A DNA stretch of 59,251 nucleotides from Bradyrhizobium monzae (lineage in GTDB: Bacteria; Pseudomonadota; Alphaproteobacteria; Rhizobiales; Xanthobacteraceae): the NCBI RefSeq assembly GCF_021458635.1, contig NZ_JAIRDQ010000019.1, positions 1 to 59,251 of the forward strand. Reading direction: 5' to 3'. Positions 45,075 through 53,314 of the stretch are shown here, in pieces. Numbering within the stretch: position 1 is the first letter of the stretch; each line of letters starts with the position of its first letter. A program made the position numbers and the translations under genes. The notes below the pieces were generated by a model, which worked only from the letters and a program-made list of their open reading frames with translations, searched no databases and was not told the origin of the DNA.

Positions 45075-46316
45075 CTAAGCTGCCATCTGCACTGGGAGGG
45101 CGGAATAACCGTGCACGAAGTTGGATGCGACTCGTTCCGGCTCGCCGACCACCTTGATGTCGAGGCGCCTGATCAGCATTTCCTCCCAAAGGATCTTCAG
45201 CTGCAGTTCCGCAAGGTGTCTTCCGACGCAGCGATGGATGCCGAACCCGAACGAGAGATGTTGCCGTGCGTTCATCCGATCGATGATAAAGCGGTCGCCC
45301 TGGTTGATGACCTCATCGTCCCGATTCCCGGAAATGTACCACATGACGACCTTATCGCCTTGTCTGATATGCTTGTTACCTATCACGATATCGACTGCGG
45401 CGGTGCGGCGCATGTGTGCGATTGGCGTCTGGTAGCGTATGATCTCGGAGACGGCGCTTGACACGAGCATAGGATTCTCGCGCAGCTTCCGCAGCTCGGC
45501 CGGATTCTGGTTCATGAATAATACGCTTCCACTCATCGAATTGCGCGTGGTGTCGTTCCCGCCCACGATCAGCAGAATGAGGTTTCCGAGGAACTCACGT
45601 GGCTCCATATTCCGAGTCGCCGCTGAGTGCGCCATCATCGAAATCAAGTCGGCGCGGGGCTCGACATTTTTACGCTCGTTCCAAAGTCTTGTGAAATAAT
45701 CCAAGCACCCGGACAGGACTGCCCGTCGCTTCTCCCAGCTGTCGATCTCGTGGCCAGCTCGCGGAGTTGTGGCGGCGACGTCCGACCAATAGGTCAGCAT
45801 CCGCCGATCCTCAAATGGAAAATCAAACAGCGTAGCCAACATTTGCGTCGTCAATTCGATCGAGACCTTATCGACCCAGTCGAAGGTTTCATTGCGCGGC
45901 AAGCCGTCCAGAATGGCCTCGACTCGCCGACGGATCAAGCCCTCGAGCCTGGCGAGATTCTCCGGTGCCACTATCGGACTGATCGTATTGCGCTGCTCGC
46001 CATGTTTCGGAGGGCTCATCTTAATGAAACTCGGAGTCCAATATTCCTCCGGTAAATCGACGATCGTGACGCCTTGCTCTGACGAGAACACTCCGTGCGT
46101 CATGTCTACTGCAATGATGTCGTGGTATTTTGTTATGGACCAATACGGACCGTAGGGGCTATCTTTGCAGTAGTGGATGGGATCTTCCCTTCGTAACCGC
46201 TCGAAATAAGGCCATATGCTGTCGTCCTGAAAGCGCTTGACCTCGCTGACATCCAGATCGCTCAGCTGAACATCATATGCCCCCTCGCGCGCGTGACCTG
46301 CCAATAGCGTATTCAT
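45075..46316 (-). CDS. Cytochrome P450 (bacterial class I, CYP)
   Basis: The 413-residue enzyme has the P450 landmarks in order: MSPPKHGEQRNTISPIV (helix C H-x-x-x-R), LLIVGGNDTTRNSMSG (I-helix oxygen-binding Thr), SEIIRYQTPIAHMRRTA (ExxR region), and the haem-ligand loop HLSFGFGIHRCVGRHLAELQ with the Cys. There is no signal or membrane anchor, as for soluble bacterial P450s, which need a ferredoxin and reductase. No redox partner is adjacent. GGAGGG five bases before the ATG fixes the start. A remnant of its haem-loop region is duplicated at 56878-56995. Substrate unknown. Confidence 0.92.
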   Translation of the reverse strand: MNTLLAGHAREGAYDVQLSDLDVSEVKRFQDDSIWPYFERLRREDPIHYCKDSPYGPYWSITKYHDIIAVDMTHGVFSSEQGVTIVDLPEEYWTPSFIKMSPPKHGEQRNTISPIVAPENLARLEGLIRRRVEAILDGLPRNETFDWVDKVSIELTTQMLATLFDFPFEDRRMLTYWSDVAATTPRAGHEIDSWEKRRAVLSGCLDYFTRLWNERKNVEPRADLISMMAHSAATRNMEPREFLGNLILLIVGGNDTTRNSMSGSVLFMNQNPAELRKLRENPMLVSSAVSEIIRYQTPIAHMRRTAAVDIVIGNKHIRQGDKVVMWYISGNRDDEVINQGDRFIIDRMNARQHLSFGFGIHRCVGRHLAELQLKILWEEMLIRRLDIKVVGEPERVASNFVHGYSALPVQMAA

Positions 46317-46745
46317 GATTGCCCTCCGGCCCTAACCTCTCATCTTGCTTTCGCTCGCCTGGGTGAATTCCCTCGGCGGCTTTGAGAGCTTCTCGCCATT
46401 TTTCAATGGACCGACCCATCATTCCCCGCCTGCTGCAGCGCTTTCGGTTGCGAGCGATTTATCGGGTCGAATGGTCCAAGAATATCGCAAGCCGGAGCGT
46501 AGCTCCCCTATCAGGATTGGGAGGGGCGTGAGCTCGTGTTCAATTCTATAATCGCTCCTCCCGCAATCCCTCGGCGGTTGCAGCTTCGTCGCGAGCCATC
46601 GCTCAATTTTACTGACGGCTTGGCGGCTCAGGTGGCGACGGCTATGGGCAGACTGACCTCGACTCCGTCGCTGATCGTCGGACCGCGTACGAGTTTTGGC
46701 GACGGATTGTGGTCATCGAGACGGCACCAGCGGTCTTACGAAGCT
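46317..46745. other. Intergenic stretch without a recognised gene
   Basis: About 430 bp upstream of the P450 gene. No copy of the 50-bp element and no motif-bearing frame was found. Confidence 0.3.
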
Positions 46746-46900
46746 TCAGGCGGTTGAAGACGATCGCAAGCGCCGTCCTTGGCGACCTTTCAATCGCATC
46801 GTACGACGGTGCCCGCTAGCGAAGGTGCGTTCAATGGGAGAGGTCGTCCGCAGGCGCTTCCTGTGCTCGGCCGGGAAGTCGCAGAACGCCGGTTGAGTGT
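46746..46900 (-). pseudogene. IS256-family transposase C-terminal remnant
   Basis: The minus strand reads FCDFPAEHRKRLRTTSPIER, then TFASGHRRTMRLKG. This corresponds to the FPAEHW.HLRTTNPIESTFATVRHRT.R.KG block near the end of IS256 transposases. The surrounding sequence is too eroded to follow. Confidence 0.65.
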
Positions 46901-47072
46901 CCCGGTCCTTGCTCAGGGTTGGCCGCCTTCGCGCGTTTGGGCGTGGAGCTCTCGATGAAGTCATCGAGCGCCAGTTCGGTAGCGGCCATGATCTCGGCCA
47001 TCCAGCATCCTGGTCAGTCCCATCGACGTGGTCGATCCGATACTCGCAGCGGGTCCGCAATCGATCTGTTCT

Positions 47073-48293
47073 TCAGCGAGCGCAGCGGCGTATCGCCGCG
47101 TCGTAAGCCGCGGCCAATTCGGTGGCCCCTGGCAGCATGCTCTCGACATCCATTTTTGCATCGATGGCAGCAAACAGGCTCGCTGCGGTGTTGTGACGAA
47201 TGGCGACGGGATTGCGCTCATACCCTCCGCGCTGGAAGAAGTTCGAAGTTGGAACTTGCTCACGCGTGTCCGGCGGCATGCTAACCAGGTCGTATCCGTT
47301 ACCATCCCCAGTCAGGTTCATCATCTCCAGTTCGGACGCGGACAACTCGTGGAGCAATCCCTTAGTTCGTGCGAAGATCAACGAGTCCAGCAGCTTTTGC
47401 GTTTGCAGCAAGGGCCCGACGTCAACGTCGAGGTTCATTGCGTGGATGCCCAGGCCCTGCGGCGTGTTTGCAAGAGTCTCGTGCTGGCCCCATTCGTCGG
47501 GCACGGAGCGCGCGAATTCGATCATTCGGCGCAGAGCTTCGATTTTGCTGTCCAGCGCCTTCCGGTCCTCACCGCGGAGGGATACAGACTTCCTTCTGAG
47601 TGCTGTTAGAAACTGGTCGCCTTTCTCCGCCAACAGTTCGACGCTGTTGGTGTTGAGCAGTTGATTGTAACCCAGTGCCGTTGAAATGGGGCGGCCATCC
47701 GGCCTGTCATACTCGAGACCAGCTTGGACGTCGTACCTCCCGTTGCCCCCCGACTCGAACGCATAGACCCTGACGATCTGGCTCCGTGTTAGACCCGCTT
47801 CGGCTGCGACCCCGGCATAGCTGGCTTTGAATTCGAGCTCGGAAGTAGGGCGCTCGGGCACAAACTGAAATTGTGTCAAGGCGTTGCTGAGAAAGTCCCC
47901 AACAGTGGGTATGGCTGCCCGCGTTACCGGCGCCTGAGCCGCTGGGGCAGCGGGGTCTACCGGCCTGGGCGGGCCCGCATAGACAGGTGGTTGGGCGAGG
48001 ACATAGTCGTCGACGACAACAGGCTCGCCGTTGCGGCGCTTGGCGTTGCGGAGCTGGCGTTTGTCGCTGACGGATTTCCAATAGGGAGCTGCCAGCGTCT
48101 CATATTGCTGCCGAGCAGCGTCATACTCCGCAAGCTCCCTTTGGTAATTCGCCTGAGCTTGCTCGAGCGATGCCGGCCCGATCTGAGCGAATGCCGCGTG
48201 TTGGGCGGCCGGCGGGGCCGTCGTTCCGACCGCGAGCGCAAGCCAGAAACAGCAGCATGCTTGGTCCGAGCGGCCTCTGCGATTTATGAACAT
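47073..48293 (-). CDS. Secreted hypothetical protein with lytic-transglycosylase-like core
   Basis: The 406-residue protein begins with a signal-like segment ending at about residue 36 (SDQACCCFWLALAVGTTAPP then AAQHAAFAQ). A Gln/Ala-rich, probably helical segment (LEQAQANYQRELAEYDAARQ) and a proline-rich linker follow. The central part, SQIVRVYAFESGGNGRYDVQ then ISTALGYNQLLNTNSVELLA, resembles goose-type or lytic-transglycosylase active sites, where a Glu (FESGG) precedes a G-Y-x-Q block. This similarity is suggestive only. It is divergent from the patatin gene, sharing a 290-bp promoter region, so the two may be regulated together. Confidence 0.6.
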   Translation of the reverse strand: MFINRRGRSDQACCCFWLALAVGTTAPPAAQHAAFAQIGPASLEQAQANYQRELAEYDAARQQYETLAAPYWKSVSDKRQLRNAKRRNGEPVVVDDYVLAQPPVYAGPPRPVDPAAPAAQAPVTRAAIPTVGDFLSNALTQFQFVPERPTSELEFKASYAGVAAEAGLTRSQIVRVYAFESGGNGRYDVQAGLEYDRPDGRPISTALGYNQLLNTNSVELLAEKGDQFLTALRRKSVSLRGEDRKALDSKIEALRRMIEFARSVPDEWGQHETLANTPQGLGIHAMNLDVDVGPLLQTQKLLDSLIFARTKGLLHELSASELEMMNLTGDGNGYDLVSMPPDTREQVPTSNFFQRGGYERNPVAIRHNTAASLFAAIDAKMDVESMLPGATELAAAYDAAIRRCAR

Positions 48294-48582
48294 GCTATTC
48301 TCTCAAAGAAAACAAATGCGGCACGTTGGTCTCGGTCGCCGGTGGTCGAAAAATCTCTCGCGTTCAATAGAACGTCTCGACAAAGCGCCGACACTACTAT
48401 AGGTGTCTTCGCGCCAATATACTCGTAAATCAAGAGTGCGCTCTCAAGACATTTTCATCGGCTGCCTCGATATTGAGGAGTTTTACGCTCGGTTGCAGCG
48501 ATTATCGCCAAAATTTGCAGCCGATCATCGCATTGCTGTTGGTAGTGATATGAGCCGCCTTTGGTGCGCGGGAAGGGATACT

Positions 48583-51500
48583 ATGACTGGGCGCGAGCAC
48601 TTTTTTGCGTTGATGCGTGATCTGCGGTGGATCATTGTCCTGTCCTTGGTGCTTTCGTTCTTGCTATTTCTACCTGATCAGATTCGGGAACTATATCGAA
48701 TAGCGGCCGACGATTATGGCTGGGTGACACTCAGGGAATTTATCGCCTTCGGTGTGATCGCGATCACTATCTGGCTGAGCGCATTTCAACTTACCACCGA
48801 GTCGCTGTTACGAACACCAAACGCTAGCGACCATCCTCTCATCCACAGGCTTGCTCCTGTTGTTCTTGGTGCGCTGCCCATGGCGGCTGCGATACTAGGT
48901 CAGTTCCTGTCGCGACCGGCATATCCGGCGGGCGCGGAGGAGGTAGGCAGCATCTTTCGTATCGAGAACCAGGCGTTGGCGTTCGAGCGGAATGTGCTCG
49001 CGCTGCTTGCGGGCGGAATCGTAATTTTATTGATCTCTTTCGTCTTGTTCGCGTGGCGGCTGGGCGGGAAAAAGCGCCTTTTTGAGCTATCGAGAAGAGC
49101 AAACGAGTCTTATTTCCACAGCCTCGGATTTTTCGCGCTTACCATTTGCGGCATAGCTCTGCTGACAACCGTGTTCGTTCTCTCTCCGGATAGGCTCGCA
49201 CAGTTTGTCGGAGCGTTCGGTGTCATAGCTCTGTTTACGATATGCGTGGCCGGAATCATGACCCACTTTGCACTTTTGACTATCAGGAGAGGCTTTCCAT
49301 ATATACCACTGGTTTTCGGCTCCTTGTTCGTAGTTGCCTCCCTCTCCGGAAGCGACGACCATGAACTTCGTCCGGCAGTCGAGGCAAAAGCAGGCGATGC
49401 GCGGATCTCCGCTGCGACTGCCTTTCATGACTGGTTGTTGCAGCCGGCCCGCCTGGCCGAGGCTGAAAGGCTCGGTGAGTACCCTGTCTTCATTGTGACT
49501 GCTCAGGGCGGAGGCATTTACGCCGCCCACAATGCGGCGCGTTTTCTTGCGCGCATGCAGGACCTCTGTCCGGCATTCCGGCAGCACTTGTTTGCAATCA
49601 GCGCTGTGTCGGGCGGCAGTGTCGGCGCCGCCACCTTCGCTGCCGCACTTCATGCCGAGAATGCGCCGCTGAATGCCAACGCTCCTGCAGGACAAGCCTG
49701 CGACAAAATTGCAGCGTTTCTGGCCGGCGTCACACGGGCTCAGGATCTTGATGTCCCTGGCGCGGTCGAGCAACGCGTTGCGAGCGTTTTGACGGCAGAC
49801 TTTATTTCGCCTTTGGTCGCCGGCGTTCTGTTTTCCGATTTCACACAGTTGTTCTCTCCGATCACCTTCAGGTTCTTCGATCGCGCGCGCTTTCTGGAAT
49901 ATACCCTTGAGAACGCCGGAGATCGCATGCTCAAAAGCCAGAAGAGCAGCGGCGATGGATCCAATTTGTTGAGGGCCGACTTCCAATCCCATTGGGCGCC
50001 TGACAACAATATGCCGGCGCTGCTCCTGAACACCACAGATGTCGGCAGCGGCAAGCGGGTCGTTATTTCTCCCTTTGATATTGATCCGTCTCACCCAAAA
50101 GACAACGACCTGTGCATTCTCGCGAACCTTAAGCGTGGTAAGAATGGAACGAGCGAAATTGTCACGAGCCAGTCGTTGCATATTCCACTGAGCGCTGCGG
50201 CTTTTGCGAGTGCGCGGTTTCCTTGGGTGACCCCGGCAGCGACGGTAACCTTGAAAAACGACTGCATTACCGCCAATCCGCGCGCGCGGTTGGTCGACGG
50301 CGGCTACGTGGAGAATTCCGGCATCGAAACGGCGCTCGATCTGATTGCGAAGCTGAAGAGTATTCAGGGGACATCGGACGCGCCAAAATTCCGAATTTAT
50401 CTGCTTTCTCTGGCCAATGGTGATTTCGCGGACCATGGTTCGTTTCGGTTCGGCGAGCTCATGGAGCCGGTACGAGCGCTGTTTAGCACGCAAGGTTCGC
50501 GAACCTATATTGCGCTTAACCGGGCCGCTGATGTCGATCGCTTAACAGTCGAGGATGCCGCGCCGAGCCCGCCCCGGTTCTCAACATTCGGCCGAACTAA
50601 AATCGCCGGCTTGTTCTATAGCTTGCCGCTTGGCTGGACGTTATCGGAGGAAACTGGAAACATCATTTCGCTCAGCAGCGGTCGATTCTGGGATTGCGTA
50701 CCGAATGACAGCTTTGATCAATCTCGCGCAAAGCAAAGCAATGCGGATTGCCTGCAAGTGAAGGTCTTCCATCTTTTGAATGGAGACGTCGCAACGGCGT
50801 TTCAGACACTGAAAGACTCCAGACTTGCCGAGGCAGCGTACGCGGATCAACTCGCCAAGGAGAAGCCGCCTGCCATAAAAATCAATCCGCAGCCGCTCCT
50901 TGCTTGTTATGAAAAGAAATGGCTGCAAGAGCGTGGCTATCAAAAATATCTGGAGAGAGTGGAAGCGTACGAGAAGGAGCTGGCGAAGGCATCCAAAAAC
51001 GATCTGCCCGTGCCGGCACCCGTCCCGCCCTATCGAAAGAGCTATCTGGCGTATTTTCAGACCGAACAGGTCGAGGCTTTGTTGCAGGAGTGGGATCGCG
51101 TCGACGAGACCGACCCTCGCATCCTTGCTTACATTCTGGGTTCTGTTTCTTACGATAGTGCGGACTTTACCCACACCAGTGAGAACTTCTGGTTTGGCGC
51201 TGTCTCGCAAATTCCAAAGAATTGGAGGCAGCGTATCGATCAAAGCAACGCGGCGCTTGTTGCCGCCGGCAAGCCGCCGATTGATATGGCCGCGCTGCTG
51301 GCTCATCCCAAAGAGTTGGCGAACGCTGTTCTCGGCTACGAGGGCAATCAGTTTGGCAACTGGCCAGGGACAGACGACGGTTGGGTTTTCAGGCTGCGCG
51401 GCATGTATCAGCTGGTCGGGCGTGAACAGTACCAGGAAGCGCAGGTTCAGATGCAGCAACTCGGTCAACTGCCGGGGCTCGATTTGATGACGTTCCCCGA

Positions 51501-51768
51501 TGCGCTCTGGGACGCGAAGATCTCTGCCAAGGTGACCTTCGCTCACTTCAGGAGCCATCTTTACGGTCACCGAACACTGTTTGAAATGCTCAAGGACAAC
51601 TCGCTCGATTGGAAAGCCGTGCGTTCGCTGCAGACAGATATGGATCATGGTCCGGCCGACCAAAATAATGTCGATGCGCGAAGCGAGATGTTCCTCAGCT
51701 GCATCAAAGCCGTCCTGCATCCGTCTCAGCTGGAGACCTGGGCGCGCGGGTTCAGAGGCGAAGAATGA
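48583..51768 (+). CDS. Membrane-anchored patatin-like phospholipase
   Basis: The 1061-residue protein has an N-terminal region of several membrane segments (IIVLSLVLSFLLFL, EFIAFGVIAITIWLSAF, NVLALLAGGIVILLISFVLF, SLGFFALTICGIALLTTVF). A patatin domain follows: oxyanion loop FIVTAQGGGIYAAHNAAR near residue 306, nucleophile SAVSGGSVGAATF near 341 (G-x-S-x-G), and catalytic Asp in LVDGGYVENSGIET near 572. The last 350 residues have no obvious domain. The ATG at 48583 has GGAAGGG upstream; the frame is open to 48403 with unsupported earlier starts. It begins a plus-strand set with two haem proteins. Probable role: lipid acyl hydrolysis at the inner membrane. Confidence 0.82.
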   Translation: MTGREHFFALMRDLRWIIVLSLVLSFLLFLPDQIRELYRIAADDYGWVTLREFIAFGVIAITIWLSAFQLTTESLLRTPNASDHPLIHRLAPVVLGALPMAAAILGQFLSRPAYPAGAEEVGSIFRIENQALAFERNVLALLAGGIVILLISFVLFAWRLGGKKRLFELSRRANESYFHSLGFFALTICGIALLTTVFVLSPDRLAQFVGAFGVIALFTICVAGIMTHFALLTIRRGFPYIPLVFGSLFVVASLSGSDDHELRPAVEAKAGDARISAATAFHDWLLQPARLAEAERLGEYPVFIVTAQGGGIYAAHNAARFLARMQDLCPAFRQHLFAISAVSGGSVGAATFAAALHAENAPLNANAPAGQACDKIAAFLAGVTRAQDLDVPGAVEQRVASVLTADFISPLVAGVLFSDFTQLFSPITFRFFDRARFLEYTLENAGDRMLKSQKSSGDGSNLLRADFQSHWAPDNNMPALLLNTTDVGSGKRVVISPFDIDPSHPKDNDLCILANLKRGKNGTSEIVTSQSLHIPLSAAAFASARFPWVTPAATVTLKNDCITANPRARLVDGGYVENSGIETALDLIAKLKSIQGTSDAPKFRIYLLSLANGDFADHGSFRFGELMEPVRALFSTQGSRTYIALNRAADVDRLTVEDAAPSPPRFSTFGRTKIAGLFYSLPLGWTLSEETGNIISLSSGRFWDCVPNDSFDQSRAKQSNADCLQVKVFHLLNGDVATAFQTLKDSRLAEAAYADQLAKEKPPAIKINPQPLLACYEKKWLQERGYQKYLERVEAYEKELAKASKNDLPVPAPVPPYRKSYLAYFQTEQVEALLQEWDRVDETDPRILAYILGSVSYDSADFTHTSENFWFGAVSQIPKNWRQRIDQSNAALVAAGKPPIDMAALLAHPKELANAVLGYEGNQFGNWPGTDDGWVFRLRGMYQLVGREQYQEAQVQMQQLGQLPGLDLMTFPDALWDAKISAKVTFAHFRSHLYGHRTLFEMLKDNSLDWKAVRSLQTDMDHGPADQNNVDARSEMFLSCIKAVLHPSQLETWARGFRGEE

Positions 51769-51799
51769 GAAGGGGAATCTCGCTTTGTCCGCGAAGAAG

Positions 51800-51817
51800 G
51801 CGGTCCGAAGGGACCGC
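51800..51817 (+). repeat. Intercistronic hairpin
   Basis: GCGGTCC-GAAG-GGACCGC forms a perfect 7-bp GC-rich stem with a 4-base loop, 32 bp after the patatin stop and about 80 bp before the next gene. No T-run follows, so it is more likely an mRNA-stability or processing element than a classical terminator. Confidence 0.45.
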
Positions 51818-51895
51818 GGGCGGCTAATGCGGTCGACGGGAAATATCAGAGCTTTCGCTTAATTTGTGGCGTGCCCACTTACGAGGATACAACCG

Positions 51896-53263
51896 ATGGA
51901 ACTATGGCGCGATGTTTGGAGATTGCCCTTGTTGTCACTCACGCTGGTGGCAGCAGGCTTGGCGATAGAGGTTGCGACGGGTGCTGAAACGGTTGCGGCG
52001 CAAACGGTATCGAAGCCGCTTTCGGCCAACGATCTAACCATCCTTTTCCCGCCACCGCAAAATGCGGCCGACATGGCCAATTTAATTGCGCTGTCAGATC
52101 TCGCAGGCCCGACTGGATCGCCTCAGCGGCTCTGGTCGGATGAAGATTTTGCACGCTTTCTAGCGAACGCGGAAAATCCCGAACGTCCTGGCGCGCCAGA
52201 TTCCGGTGTAAGCAGGATTGCTCTGCCTGATGGCGTAAAGAACATTAAGGCGTGGTTCGTTGCCGGTATCCGGATCGATCCAGGGGCGCCTGGCTTGTCG
52301 AATGACATTATCGCGCAGTTCGGCCGACAGCCGCAAATCCGTCTCATCGTCCAGCCGGTGACCAACGGACCGGATGGGTTCAAGGTCCACGATATCGCGG
52401 GGCATCTGATCTTCAGTTTCACTCTCTCCCCACCTGACCCTCCGCTCAATGGTTGCGCACCGTTTCCCCGATCGAAGCCGGACGATGAGACCTTCAAAGC
52501 CATCATTCGCGATGTGGCCGCGCTGCGCGATCAGCTGGCAGCCGGGACGTTTGGCGGCGTGAAGGTTGTGACCGCGGGTGACTTGAATGTCCATCCAGGC
52601 TTGCGCGGCGCCTCGGCCAAGCCATTCCGGGTCGCGTTGAAGGCGATGCTCGAGAAGCATCTGTCTCCGCAGCGCCTCCAGACCATGGCCGTCATGGGCA
52701 CCCGCCCGCCAGAGCCCTGGATCTTCGTATCGATGCTGAAGGTTCCTCAGGCAGGCCTTATAACCGTACCTGGCCCTACGCTTGATGGGATGCATGTTGC
52801 CCAGATGCTCAGTTTCTCTGGCGCAAAACAGGTCGTCCCACAGCCGTCGACGAACAATCAAAACCCGATTACGTGCCGTCACGCCGCGCTTCAAAGCCCG
52901 CCCCAGCCCACAGCCGATCGCAGGGGCGTGTCAACCTCTGCATTCCTCGACGCCAAGGCCGACGACAGCCGCATCAATGAGATCGTCAAGATTATCGCCG
53001 ATCCAAAGCAGAGCCATTTTTTCAATACCGACTGTGTGAGCTGCCACACCGAGACGGCGCAACCCCTGGCCAGGAACGTCAAGAATTTCACGGTGCCCGG
53101 CGTCAGCAATGCCGTGTGGCCAAAGGAAAACTGGAATGTTCGCAATTTCGGATGGTTCCCCTCGTTTTTGCACGGTGGGGTCGCGCCAACGATCACGCGG
53201 CGCACAGCAGCTGAAACGGCGGACGTGGTGTCCTTCGTCAACAACCAGTTGCTCAACAAGTAG
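51896..53263 (+). CDS. Secreted mono-haem c-type protein of unknown function
   Basis: The 455-residue protein has a signal peptide (LPLLSLTLVAAGLAIEVATG) and one c-haem motif, CVSCHTET, near residue 380. GHLIFSF and NFTVPGVSNAVWPKENWNVR stand out, but I recognise no family for residues 30-370. The C-terminus (ETADVVSFVNNQLL) resembles the last helix of a cytochrome c domain. GAGGA lies before the ATG at 51896; an upstream in-frame GTG at 51866 is less likely. It stands between the patatin and the RoxA-like di-haem gene, 51 bp before the latter, so it may be an electron-transfer partner in the same periplasmic system. Confidence 0.7.
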   Translation: MELWRDVWRLPLLSLTLVAAGLAIEVATGAETVAAQTVSKPLSANDLTILFPPPQNAADMANLIALSDLAGPTGSPQRLWSDEDFARFLANAENPERPGAPDSGVSRIALPDGVKNIKAWFVAGIRIDPGAPGLSNDIIAQFGRQPQIRLIVQPVTNGPDGFKVHDIAGHLIFSFTLSPPDPPLNGCAPFPRSKPDDETFKAIIRDVAALRDQLAAGTFGGVKVVTAGDLNVHPGLRGASAKPFRVALKAMLEKHLSPQRLQTMAVMGTRPPEPWIFVSMLKVPQAGLITVPGPTLDGMHVAQMLSFSGAKQVVPQPSTNNQNPITCRHAALQSPPQPTADRRGVSTSAFLDAKADDSRINEIVKIIADPKQSHFFNTDCVSCHTETAQPLARNVKNFTVPGVSNAVWPKENWNVRNFGWFPSFLHGGVAPTITRRTAAETADVVSFVNNQLLNK

Positions 53264-53314
53264 TGGGCAGTCGCTGTAAGCCGCGTTTTCAGCGCAGTTG
53301 AAAGTCGGGGGACG

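Noticed and set aside
49087..50493. 468-codon minus-strand open frame
   Set aside because: It is antisense to the motif-bearing patatin gene; the translation is Arg/Gly/Cys-rich without any domain.
50641..51720. 359-codon minus-strand open frame
   Set aside because: Also antisense to the patatin gene's C-terminal part. Long shadow frames are common in high-GC DNA.
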